Shown one piece after another: positions 1 to 10,113 of a DNA stretch of 64,000 bases. The notes under the pieces were generated by a model, which was given only the letters and a program-made list of their open reading frames with translations, was not told the DNA's origin and did no database searches. The stretch's first letter is position 1. The number at the start of each line of letters is the position of its first letter. A program made the translations under genes and the position numbers. This DNA is from Jaltomata sinuosa. Taxonomy: Eukaryota > Streptophyta > Magnoliopsida > Solanales > Solanaceae. The stretch spans positions 1 through 64,000 of the forward strand of contig QJPP01001915.1 in NCBI GenBank assembly GCA_003996215.1, in the 5' to 3' direction.

Positions 1-489
1 TAATACCTATATCCTATAGGCTCGATGATGAGTCTCTGGGTATGGTCTCTATCGCCTGAATGTAAACCACCTAGCCGTGGACCATGTGCATCTGAGTGCT
101 GGGTCGTGGTAGTATTAGAACTCGAGCCACTGAAACCAAGACGAAGACCTGAAAGTCCAATTGATCCACTAGCAGCACTGGACTGACTAGTGCTGGCTGA
201 TGGCAAGGTAGACTGATGACCAAGATGGGAATAACCCTGTAGTGTTTGGTAACCCGAAGTGGGTACCATGGAAAAGATATAGAATGACCAGAAAGTGGAG
301 TCACGCGAGTAGAGGCATTATGTGACTGATGTACCGAGTGAGAAGCTGAAAGTGAGGCTCGTGGTGAGATATAAGCTCGCGGGGGCTCATCAGCTATCAC
401 GACCTCAATGGGTCTTTCAGAAGTATAGAGCTTTTTTTCTTTTTTGAATTGACGGGTTTCTTTTGGTTAGCCTTGTTCTTATCTACCAT
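1..489 (-). pseudogene. second CACTA gene, N-terminal part, frameshifted
   Basis: A lysine-rich start (MVDKNKANQKKPVN) begins at 489. A one-base shift in a run of A's near 430 leads into a Ser/Thr/His-rich frame (from about 400). A second shift between about 240 and 300 leads into another Ser/Gly-rich frame that runs out of the window (GYQTLQGYSHLGHQ, then QRLIIEPIGYRY at the edge). In CACTA elements a second gene lies downstream of TNP2, and its product often carries the plant Ptta/En/Spm transposase domain. The last residues resemble the segment before that domain, but the domain itself is not in view. The assignment rests on position and composition. Confidence 0.45.
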
Positions 490-1042
490 CTATTAAAATG
501 AAGGTGAAGTTAAAAGAAAAAATAGAGAAATGCTCAGGTTACTAATATTTTGAACAATAAACTTAACAACAAACACAATGACCAAAATTGAAAAATTATT
601 AGTATTCATTTATTCCTCATATATATATGACAGATTGACAGTACCAACCTATTGTTATAGCAGTTCCTTAAGTTGTTTTACCTTTTGAGTAGAGCTCATG
701 TATCACATTAGAACAATATTCTTCTCTTTTTTTGTCTTCTTTTTTTGTTTCTCTTTAATGTTGATGGATTATGAAGTCTTTTAATTGACAATGTATTTTA
801 TTTTAGATACATATAACACATGAATAATTACACATGCTATAATATTATATAATTATAGTACCAAAACATATTTGGTCACTAATAAGGGCTGAGATATATA
901 ACTCAGAACTTCAGACATGACTCTTGATTAAAGAACTATAATTGAAGATTACATTTTACAAATCTAAGAAGGCTGTAAATATTAAAAGAAATATCCTATT
1001 CGGATTCAATAATTAAAAATAATGAATACAACATGCTAATTG
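490..1042. other. spacer between the two CACTA genes
   Basis: AT-rich sequence between the transposase stop (1043) and the start of the downstream gene (489). No convincing reading frame or repeat was seen. It probably holds the 3' untranslated region of the transposase gene and the leader of the second gene. Confidence 0.5.
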
Positions 1043-4000
1043 CTATTCATCCTCTTCGGAAGTTTCGTCCCCATCTATCCATTCATTCTCTTCGGAAGTC
1101 TCCTCCTCAGTTGCCCATTCAACTTCTTCATCTGTTGATTCATCCTCCTCGACATTTGGTAATGTTTCTAACTCTTCTTAACTTCTTCTAAAATGTGATC
1201 AGGATGCTCCAAGTTGGTTTCTAACTCAACGTCCACTTCTTGGTGAACAATTGCTATTTCGTTTTGATAAGCAACATCCAACACATTCTCAACTTCCACC
1301 CTCCCCATAGGCTTAGTTTTGATTACAACCCACCAATCAGACTTGTCCCTACGCAACGGATAAGGAGCATAGTACACTTGCTTAGCATTCTGTGCAATAA
1401 TAAAAGGATCATAAGCATGATAAGTCCTGGTGTGTTTGACTTCAATGATGTTATGTTGCTTAAGTTCTCTTGTACCTCTGTTTGGTTTTGGATCAAACCA
1501 CTTGCATTGAAAAAGTACAATTCTTTTGATTGGCCAACCAGAATACTCCACCTCTAGAATCTCCTGTAGCACGCCAAAATAATCAACGTTCTCATTTTGG
1601 TTTCCATCGCCACCTTTAACCCAAACCCCACTATTGTTAGTTTTTCTATTCTTTGAGTATTCCTCCGTGGCAAATTTAAAACCATTTACATTATATTGGG
1701 ACATTGTATGAACTTTAATCGGTCCCCAAGAAATATCCTTGAAAAATTGATCAAATGTGGCGGCATTTTCTGAATTGTAGACCTATATATGGTTAGTAAA
1801 TTAAAAATAGTGTTAGTAGAAGGAAGAGAACTATACGTTGTTGTTATTATGTATATATTATAACACTTACCCAATCAGTATACCATGTTGTAAATGACAA
1901 ACACACTTGATCATGGCCATATAGCTCCATAAAATAACTGTAGTATCACATTAAAAATATAGTTAATTTTCTTAATGAAATTGTAGTTGAATATGTTGTG
2001 TAAGTATTTAATTTCCTTACTCTAAAAAGGGCTGGACTTCTGGGCAATTCAGCAAGACATGTAGCGCTGCAGATTTTTTCTCCTTTTCGGTAAGTATGCG
2101 CAATCTACGCCTTTTTGAACCCTTACCCGACTGATTGAAGATTGATAATGGTTGTACTGCGGCATCAGTCACGGCATCAGCATGTCGATTAGGTCTGTTT
2201 CTCAAGCACGACACTTGATCATCAAAGTAGTAAGAACAAAAGTGGGTTGTTTCTCTAGCAAGATATGCTTCAACTATAGAGCCTTCCACCCTATTTTTAT
2301 TTTTGACACTCCTTTTAGACTTGCCAATGGTGCTGTAAAATTTTACGTTAGATATGTATATAATTGAAGAAATAAGAATAAATGTGTTGTAGTTACTTAC
2401 CGCTCATAAGGATACATCCACCTATTTTGAACTGGACCTCCCATTAGGGCTTCGTGGACAAGGTGAATGGGAAGATGTTCCATCACATCGAAGAACCCAG
2501 GTGGAAGAATCTTCTCCAACTTATTACTGATAACAACAATATTTTCATCCATCTTAATCAGATTTTCTACTCTCAATGTGCTGGAACACAAATCTTTGAA
2601 AAATAAATTGATCTCTGCCATCGGTTTCCATATATTTTCAGGCAATCTATTAAAAGCAATCGGAAGTAATTGTTCCATGAAAACGTGGCAGTCATGACTT
2701 TTCATCCCATTTAAGATTCCATGGTCCATGTCAACCCTCTTCCCCAAATTGGAGGCATATCCATTTGGCATCTTCAAACTCTGCACCCACTCACAAATTT
2801 TTCGCTTTTGTTCCATTGTGAATGAATAACTGCCCTTGGGCTTAAGCAACTTCTCATTGGCAGACTCTTGTAAATGTAACTCTGGTCGTCTACAGTGTTC
2901 CGGTAAGTCAAGTCTAGCCTTAATATTATCCTTTGTCTTGCCAGTTACATCCATTACAGTGTTGAACAAATTATCAAAATAATTTTTTTCAATATGCATA
3001 ACATCAAGATTATGTCTGAGTAGATTATCCTTCCAATAAGGTAATTCCCAGAATATGCTCTGTTTAGTCCAATTATGCGCAACATCGTACCCATGGAATT
3101 TATACGGTGGTTCCTCGGTAATCTTTGGCAAATTTTGAACCCTCTCCCAAATATCATGACCCGTTAATATTGGCGGTGGACCATTGTGTTCAGTTTTATT
3201 CTTTCTAAATGCATATTTCATTCTCCTGAACTCATGATTAGGTGGCAAGAACCGACGGTGACAATCAAACCATGAAGTTTTCCGACCATGTTTTAATGTG
3301 AATGATTTAGTATCTTCCATGCAGTAGGGACAAGCTAACTTTCCAGCAGTCATCCACCCAGACAACATTCCATAGGCAGGAAAATCATTAATAGTCCACA
3401 TTAAGGTAGCACACAAGTTGAAATTTTATTTACGAGAAATGTCCCATGTTTCAACCCCCACAGACCACAACAGTTTCAACTCATCAATCAAAGGTTGTAA
3501 GTACACATCGATCAGACCTTTTGGATTACGCGGGCCAGGAATAACACAATTCAGAAATATATATGGACTTGTCATACACATCTCAGGTGGAAGATTATAC
3601 GGTGTAATAAACACAGGCCAACATGAATATGGTGCAGCCCCAACTGAAAAAGGGGTGAAACCATCAGCACACAAACCCAACCTAACATTCCTTGGTTCAG
3701 CTGCAAAATCTGGATAAGTTCTATCAAAATGCTTCCAGGCCTCTCCGTCTGATGGATGACACATGACACCAGGTGGTCTTCTATTTTCACGGTGCCATCT
3801 CATATGAGGAGCGGAGCTATTTGATGCATACAACCTCTTCAACCTTGGTATAAGAGGTAAATAATGCATCGTCTTAAAAGCAATTTTCTTTGAAATAGAA
3901 CCACGCTTATAGCGAGGGTGTCCACAGAACTTACATGACTCTATATTGACATCCTCCTTAAAGTATAACATGCAACCATTTTCACAACAATCAATTCTGA

Positions 4001-4664
4001 TCGAGGAGAGCCCTAACTTTGAAACCAATCTCTTTGCCTTATAGTAAGAATCAGGAACCTTTATATTGGAGTCAACTAATTCATTCATAAGGTCTATCAT
4101 ATAGTCCATTGCTCCTTGAGCAACATTCCAATCAGATTTGATACTTAAAAATCTAACTGCAACAGACAATTGAGAGTGCGGACTCCCCTCAAAGAAAGGA
4201 CGACTAGCATCATGCAATTGTTCATAAAAATTGTGTGCTTCTTCATTGGGAGGTTCTTCTACATTTTCCCCAAATTCAAAATCAGAATGCATCCCAAAAG
4301 CATCATGAATCATATCCGGCATTCTAGAATCTTGGACATAATTATGTTCCTCAGATCTACTACTTTCACCAACAACAAAGTTACTAAACCTATTAATGTT
4401 ACTATCAACTTCACCATGACTAGTCCAAACTGTATATCCTGGTTTAAAACCCTTGAACATAAGATGCATAGAAACATTCTCTGTTGTTTGATATCTCACG
4501 TTGCTACAGTTAATACAAGGACACCTAATCAACTTTGAAGTTAAAAAAGGCTCAAGTGTCTTTGCATGATTTATAAAACGAGTGACACCTTCTGCAAATT
4601 CCGGAATCATACCCGCTCGACCAGGATTATTTCTATTATACATCCAACTACGATCAGGTTCCAT
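1043..4664 (-). pseudogene. TNP2-type CACTA transposase, four coding exons, disrupted by a stop and a frameshift
   Basis: The first ATG (4664) directly follows a splice acceptor (TTTGTGTAG|ATG). Exon 1 (4664-2401) starts MEPDRSWMYNRNNPGRAG, the usual transposase-associated N-terminal domain with a CPCINC zinc-binding pattern, followed by the tnp2 transposase region and a DUF4218-like block. Exon 2 (2332-2021) is joined through a 68-bp GT-AG intron (2400-2333). Exon 3 is 1937-1871. Exon 4 (1782-1043) is DUF4216-like (QYNVNGFKF, WWVVIKTKP) and ends in a Glu/Asp-rich tail. An in-frame TAA at 3426-3428 cuts exon 1 between WDISRK and NFNLCATLMW. A one-base loss near 1172-1180 shifts the frame before the acidic tail. 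Full-length family members are a single uninterrupted protein, so this copy should not make active transposase. Confidence 0.9.
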
Positions 4665-4739
4665 CTACACAAACAATAAATCAAACTAAAGCTTAATTAA
4701 ATCACATTTGAACTAATTCCAATAACTAAATCACACTTC

Positions 4740-5905
4740 ACTATAAAAAGTTTCTAAAAATTCCAACTAACAACTAACTACATTTTACTTATTTTAAGTC
4801 ACTAGTTTAAAATTTTAACTTACTAAACTTCACAATTTTAAGTCACTAGTTCAAAATTTCAACTAACAACTAACTACACTTTACTTATTTTAAGTCACTA
4901 GTTCAAAATTTTAACTTAATACAATTCACTATTTTAAGTCACTAGTTCAAAATTTCAACTAACAACTAACTACACTTTACTTATTTTAAGTCACTAGTTC
5001 AAAATTTTAACTTACTACACTTCACTATTTTAAGTCACTAGTTCAAAATTCCAACTAACAACTAACTACACTTTACTTATTTTAAGTCACTAGTTCAAAA
5101 TTTTAACTTACTACACTTCACTATTTTAAGTCACTAGTTCAAAATTTCAACTAACAACTGACTACACTTTACTTATTTTAAGCCACTAGTTCAAAATTTT
5201 AACTTAATACAATTCACTATTTTAAGTCACTAGTTCAAAATTTCAACTCAACTAACTACACTTTACTTCTTTTAAGTAACTAGTTCAAAATTTTAACTTA
5301 CTACACTTCACTATTTTAAGTCACTAGTTCAAAATTCCAACTAACAACTAACTACATTTTACTTATTTTAAGTCACTAGTTTAAAATTTTAACTTACTAC
5401 ACTTCACTATTTTAAGTCACTAGTTCAAAATTCCAACTAACAACTAACTACACTTTACTTATTTTAAGTCACTATTCAAATTATAACTTACACACTTCAC
5501 TATTTTAAGTCACTAGTTCAAAATTCCAACTAACAACTAACAACACTTTACTTATTTTAAGTCACTAGTTCACAATTTTAACTTACTACACTTCACTATA
5601 AAAAGTCACTAGTTCAAAATTCCAACTAACAACTAACTACACTTTACTTATTTTAAGTCACTAATTCAAATTATAACTTACTATTTTAAGTCACTAGTTC
5701 ATTTCAACTAACTACACTTTACTTATTTTAAGTCACTAGTTCAAAATTTTAACTTACTACACTTCACTATTTTAAGTCACTAGTTCAAAATTTCAACTAA
5801 CAACTAACTACACTTTACTTATTTTAAGTCACTAATCTTAAGTCATTAGTTCAAAATTTCGACTTACTAAATTTCATAATTTTAAGTCACTAGTTCATAT
5901 TTTCA
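4740..5905. repeat. AT-rich tandem array in the transposase 5' intron
   Basis: About a dozen imperfect copies of a unit near 100 bp, each made of two half-units that share TTTAAGTCACTAGTTCAAAA. One half continues with ..TTTTAACTTACTACACTTCA, the other with ..CCAACTAACAACTAACTACA. Copies drift by single substitutions and short deletions (for example near 5470 and 5690). There is no coding content. Confidence 0.85.
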
Positions 5906-5934
5906 GTTTATATGCATGATAATGATGTGCCAAA

Positions 5935-6125
5935 CACAATCAGTAGCCCAATGGCTCACAAATAAACCTATTGGCCCTGCACAGGCTCCAATCGCTCTAC
6001 AGCATACATAACCAGCTCTATAATCGAGATATCGATGTCCGAGACTCACGAACATTCCCAAATAACCCACCATCTATGGTCCAGAGGCATAATCAAGGCC
6101 ACACAGGGCCACAAGGGTAATACTT
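5935..6125 (-). repeat. fragment of LTR-A (chromovirus) inside the CACTA intron
   Basis: The stretch contains AGTAGCCCAATGGCTCACAA, then AACCCACCATCTATG and GGCCACACAGGGCCACAAGG. The same order of words occurs in the minus-strand LTR-A copy near 15525-15700 and, reversed, in the plus-strand LTRs near 39790-39970. It is a short internal LTR piece with neither LTR end, so it is a captured or degraded fragment and not a complete insertion. Confidence 0.8.
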
Positions 6126-6141
6126 AATGCTAATTAGTATT

Positions 6142-6579
6142 AAGTGTCAACACTAGATGGACACAAATTGATCTTGCAAGAAAATCAATTTTGTCATCAA
6201 TAGGATCAACTAGTCTTGACACTTACTAATCAACCACATTATAATCAAATTAAAGACTAAGTGTCAACACTAGATGGACACAAATTGATCTTGCAAGAAA
6301 ATCAATTTTGTCATCAATAGGATCAACTAGTGTTGACACTTATGCTAATCAAATACATTATAACTAAATTAAAGACTAAGTGTCAACACTAGGTGGACAT
6401 AAATTGATCTTGCAAGAAAATCAATTTTGTCATCAATAGGATCAACTAGTGTTGACACTTATGCTAAACAAATACATTATAACTAAATTAAAGACTAAGT
6501 GTCAACACTAGGTGGACATAAATTGATCTTCCAAGAAAATCAATTTTGTCATCAATAGGATCAACTAGTGTTGACACTT
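6142..6579. repeat. four tandem hairpin units with AAGTGTCAACACTAG arms
   Basis: Four units (6142-6224, 6259-6341, 6378-6460, 6497-6579) each start AAGTGTCAACACTAG and end with its reverse complement, CTAGTGTTGACACTT; unit 1 has one mismatch. Each unit is 83 bp with a period near 118 bp. The inner part carries GATCTTGCAAGAAAATCAAT and a second, shorter inverted match (TTGATC/GATCAA). Every unit can fold into a long stem, in DNA or in the intron transcript. Confidence 0.9.
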
Positions 6580-6713
6580 ATGCTAAACAAATACATTAAC
6601 AATGACATGCCCTAGTTAAATGATAAATCCTAATTTAGTAACTAAAATTAACAAAGATAAACCCTAATTTAATAACTATAATTAACTAACAAGAAAATTA
6701 AAATTACTTACCT

Positions 6714-7140
6714 TGATGGACCCCCACCGGAGCAGCAACAGAGACGGCGATAGGCGGCAGCGGCAGGCGATAACAAACTTCAGCAGCAGCAGCGGCAGGA
6801 GAAGCGGCAGCAACCTTCAGCAGCAGCAGCGGCAGCAGCAGCGGCAGCAACCTCAGCAGCAGCAGCGGCAGCAACCTCAGCAGCAGCAGCGGCAGCAATG
6901 TGCAGCAGCAGCGGCAGCGGTGGAAGGCACCAACAGCGTCAGCAGCAGCAGCGGGAGCGGCAGCGGTGGAAGGCACCAACAGCGTCAGCAGCAGCAGCGG
7001 CAGCGGCAGCGGTGGAAGGCACCAACAACGGCAGCAGCATCGGTGGAAGGCACAACAGCGGCATCAGCGGGGGAATATTTTCGGAGGGAGGGGGCGCCGG
7101 AGGTGAGGGTGGTGTGAGTGTGAGTGTTAGTTAGGGTGTT
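6714..7140 (-). other. non-coding leader exon of the CACTA transposase, CAG/CTG-rich
   Basis: GC-rich island in an AT-rich element, ending at the GTAAGT donor at 6713. It holds imperfect CAG/CGG triplet repeats (CTG on the transcribed strand) with a repeated GGTGGAAGGCACCAACAGCG block at about 6918-7060. Long frames exist on both strands, but they are low-complexity products of the triplets (poly-Gln, Ser-Gly or Leu runs) and are not called as genes. The outer limit (transcription start) is a guess. Confidence 0.5.
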
Positions 7141-7174
7141 AGGGTTTTTAGGTAATAAAATTAAAAAAAAAAAA

Positions 7175-7345
7175 ACCGACCACTTGAGGTCGGTATTTTT
7201 AAAAAATAAAGTATTTTTTGATAAACCGACCACTTGAGGTCGGTATTTTTAAAAAATAAAGTATTTTTTGATAAAACCGACCACTTGAGGTCGGTTTTTT
7301 TAAAAATAAAGTATTTTTTGATAAAACCGACCACTTGAGGTCGGT
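7175..7345. repeat. four copies of ACCGACCACTTGAGGTCGGT near the leader
   Basis: Copies start at 7175, 7225, 7276 and 7326, spaced about 50 bp with AT-rich spacers. They are a variant (centre CACTTGAG) of the palindrome found at the transposon end, in a second block about 1.5 kb further inside, just upstream of the presumed leader exon. This placement suits sites bound by the element's own protein near its promoter; that function is inference. Confidence 0.9.
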
Positions 7346-7384
7346 TTTTAAAAAAAACTAAAAGTAATTAATAAAAATTATTTA

Positions 7385-8540
7385 ATCATCAACATATTTC
7401 ATAAACTCGGATACATTATTGATTCGTTACATTACTCAATGATTATGCTACTATACAATGTATTTCATACTACTTGAATGGATTATCAATCGATTAATTA
7501 ATTAGCTTTTGAATACGTACTATATATGTACATCATGACTAGACGAGACATATATTTAAGACGACAGACCAGTAATATATAGGACTTGGTTAATTATATT
7601 ACTCAATGATCGTCATCGTATAGTACCTCATATGTACGTAATACAATGTATTCCACTAGCTACTTGGATGAATTGTCGATTAGTTAATTAGCTTTTGAAT
7701 ATGTACTATATATATAAACATACATCACTAAAGACGAGACATATATATTCAAGATGATGGACCATTTAATATACAGGACTTGATTAATTATATTACTCTA
7801 TGATCGTATATTACCTCATATATGTACGTAATACAATGTATTCCATACTACTTGGATGGATTATCGATTGGTTAATTAGCTTTTGAATACGTACTATATA
7901 TATACGTACAATATCGCCACAAAAAAACATATATTCAAGACGACAGATCATTACTATATATATAGGACTTGCTTATTTACATTACTCAACAATCGTATAT
8001 TACCTCGTGTGTACGTAATACAATGGTATTCCATTGCTTGGATGGATTATCGATTAGTTAATTAGCTTTTGAATACGTACTATATATATACGTACAATAT
8101 CGCAACAAAAAAACATATATTCAAGACGACGGATCATTATAGTACATAGAATAACTTGGTTAATTATATTCAATGATCGTATATTAACTCATATGTACGT
8201 AATATACAACATATTCCATACTACTTGGTTATGGATTATATATCGATTGGTTAATTAGCTTTTGAATACGTACTATGTATATACGTACATCACTAGACGA
8301 GACATATATTCAAGACGATGGATCATTATTATATATAATATATAGGACTTGGTTAATTACATTTCTCAATGATCGTATATTAACTCATATGTACGTAATA
8401 TATGACGTATCCATACTACGTATTTGGATATGTATTATCGATCGGTTAATTAGCTTTTGAATACGTACTATATATATATATATATATATACGTATATACA
8501 TCACTAGACGAGACATATGTATATTCAAGACGATGTATAA
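7385..8540. repeat. about six tandem units of about 190 bp in the CACTA 5' region
   Basis: The words TTAATTAGCTTTTGAATACG, GACGAGACATATATTCAAGA and TATATAGGACTTGGTTAATT recur in the same order at about 7480, 7670, 7860, 8050, 8235 and 8440. Units differ by substitutions and by length changes in TA runs (longest at about 8470-8490). No coding potential. Confidence 0.85.
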
Positions 8541-8745
8541 GTTATGAGGGAATCTATGTATTATCTTATACAGGATATAGAAGGTGGAATAAGTAATACT
8601 TGTATAATTAATACATGAATAACTAATCTCTACATAACTAATACATGTATAAATAATATATAGATTACCTCATAACTAATATCTACATTACTAATACCTA
8701 TATAACTTTAACTAGCTACCAAACGACCCCTTAGTGTTATACACA
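8541..8745. mobile_element. MITE-like AT-rich insertion
   Basis: A block with repeated AACTAATACATGTATAA-like words ends in CTACCAAACGACCCCTTAG, an end I associate with abundant small non-autonomous elements of Solanaceae. No clean matching inverted terminus or target duplication was found, so the call is tentative. Confidence 0.35.
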
Positions 8746-8796
8746 ATAGAAAAATAGTGATTATTACAAATATTTTAAAGGTAATACCGACATCCG

Positions 8797-9620
8797 GAGG
8801 TCGATTTTATTCAAAATAATTAAATAAAAGTAAAATACCGACCTCCGGAGGTCGGTATTACCTTTAATTTTAATGAAAATAAAAGTAAAATACCGACCTC
8901 CGGAGGTCGGTATTACCTATAATTTTAATGAAAATAGAAGTAAAATACCGACCTCCGGAGGTCGGTATTACCTTTAATTTTAATGAAAATAAAAGTAAAA
9001 TACCGACCTCCGGAGGTCGGTATTACCTTTAATTTTAATGAAAATAAAATTAATTATGTTAAATAAATAATACCGACCTCTGAAAGTCGGTATTAATATT
9101 ATTTTTATTTTATAATATAAATAAAGTAATTAAATAAAAAATAAAAAATAAATACCGACTTCGGGAAGTCACTATGAGAATAATTTAAGGTAAATAAAAT
9201 TAATTATGTAAATTTAATATTACCGACATCAGGAAGTCGGTATTAATTTGTTTTTTTGTTTTTTATCTTTCAAAAAACCGACATCCGGAGGTCGGTTTAT
9301 TTTAAAGTTATTAAAAATATTTCTTTTTTTCATTTTTTTATATTTAATTGAGATAAATTTAAATTTTATTTTTTATTTACTAATTCGATACCGACTACAA
9401 GAGGTCGGTTTTTCTTTATTTTATTTTTTTCTGGGAAAGTTTCCGACCATCGGAGGTCGGTATTTGGTTTTCCCGCATTTTTTTTCCAAATAAACCGACA
9501 TCTTGAAGTCGGTTTTCTTAAGAAAATAAAATATTTTTTTGTTTTTAACAATACCGACTTTCGGAGGTCGGAAATTACCGACTTCCATAGGAGGTCGGTA
9601 ATTTTGAGGTCGGTATTTGC
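8797..9620. repeat. CACTA subterminal array of ACCGACCTCCGGAGGTCGGT palindromes
   Basis: Perfect 20-bp palindromes start at 8837, 8892, 8947 and 9002 with an exact 55-bp period. They are followed towards the terminus by about ten variants (centres such as CTCTGAAAG, ATCAGGAAG, TACAAGAG) down to about 9615. Subterminal repeats of this kind bind transposon protein in En/Spm. This family uses inverted dimers of CCGACCTC. Confidence 0.93.
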
Positions 9621-9636
9621 AGTTTTTTTAGTAGTG
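9611..9636 (-). repeat. CACTA terminal inverted repeat (5' end of element)
   Basis: Read on the minus strand from 9636 this is CACTACTAAAAAAACTGCAA followed by TACCG, running straight into the subterminal repeats. The partner repeat is outside the window. Confidence 0.88.
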
Positions 9637-10113
9637 TCATCTTATTATTTTTACGTGTTTACTTCTTCATATTTTGAACCCCCTTAGTAAAAATCCTGGC
9701 TCCGCCACTGAATATACACATGCAACCTCTCAAAACAATTGCATAAAACAGATACGAATATAATACAATGGAAATCAAGAAGACAACATGATTAATGTAT
9801 AACAACACATGCATGCACAGAAATAGAGAGCTACATGTTTACATATGAAATGAATAAATATATGACAAACCCAGCCATTAATGTAATTGACTTCTTTGGA
9901 AGCAGAATATTAACAAGAAGAAAGAAAAATAAAAAGATGAAAAAGTCATACATGCAACTATTTAGGAGGTAAGTGGTCCAGTAAGATTTTCTCATATACA
10001 AATAAAAGGCTAGCTGATTCCCGACTCTTTTGTATCTACCTTCTAAATTTTCAAATATATGAAGAAATCAAATGCTTTAATTTTGATTTTTGATAAGAGT
10101 ATATGCATGCAAG
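9637..10113. other. region between the CACTA end and the calmodulin-like gene
   Basis: About 480 bp of AT-rich sequence that must hold the 3' untranslated region and terminator of the minus-strand calmodulin-like gene. I see no frame, repeat or clear polyadenylation signal. Confidence 0.5.

Larger units (their letters stand above)
4665..6713 (-). other. intron in the 5' UTR of the CACTA transposase gene
   Basis: On the minus strand a strong donor, CATCAAG|GTAAGTAA, lies at 6714/6713 and a strong acceptor, TTGTTTGTGTAG|ATG, at 4665/4664. Neither upstream frame gives a long continuation into the transposase: one hits TGA four codons after the join, the other has a TGA in the CAG-rich tract. 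The upstream exon is therefore best read as untranslated. The roughly 2-kb intron holds a tandem array, a fragment of an unrelated LTR and a hairpin array, listed separately. cDNA would be needed to prove splicing. Confidence 0.65.
1..9636 (-). mobile_element. CACTA (En/Spm) DNA transposon, 5' part, truncated by window start
   Basis: The right end reads, on the minus strand, CACTACTAAAAAAACTGCAA from 9636 inward, a typical CACTA terminus. Inward lie many copies of a palindromic ACCGACCTC..GAGGTCGGT repeat, as expected for subterminal transposase-binding arrays. A TNP2-type transposase gene (4664-1043) and the start of a second gene (489 to beyond base 1) follow on the same strand. The opposite terminus and the 3-bp target duplication partner are outside the window; the three bases next to this end are TCA (9637-9639). 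The coding parts are disrupted, so this copy is probably not autonomous. The 5-kb 5' region is unusually repeat-rich. Confidence 0.9.

Noticed and set aside
860..900. GGTCACTAATAAGGG considered as the second CACTA terminus
   Set aside because: Lacks the TACTAAAAAAACTGC continuation and has no GGTCGGT subterminal repeats nearby; the second gene continues past it to base 1.
1240..1557. Plus-strand frames opposite the transposase exons (also 2467-2697, 3418-3717, 4170-4538)
   Set aside because: Antisense shadows of conserved CACTA transposase coding.
4740..6600. Regular repeats considered as a CRISPR array
   Set aside because: Repeats and spacers are both repeated, the units are too long, and the context is a plant transposon intron.
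6713..7117. Plus-strand 134-codon frame rich in Gln, Arg and Ser-Gly
   Set aside because: Low-complexity product of CAG/CGG triplets; frames of similar length exist on both strands and in several phases, and the splice donor at 6713 points to a minus-strand leader exon.
7385..8540. Tandem 190-bp repeats considered as a centromeric-type satellite
   Set aside because: Only about six copies, confined to the interior of the CACTA element and flanked by its other repeats.
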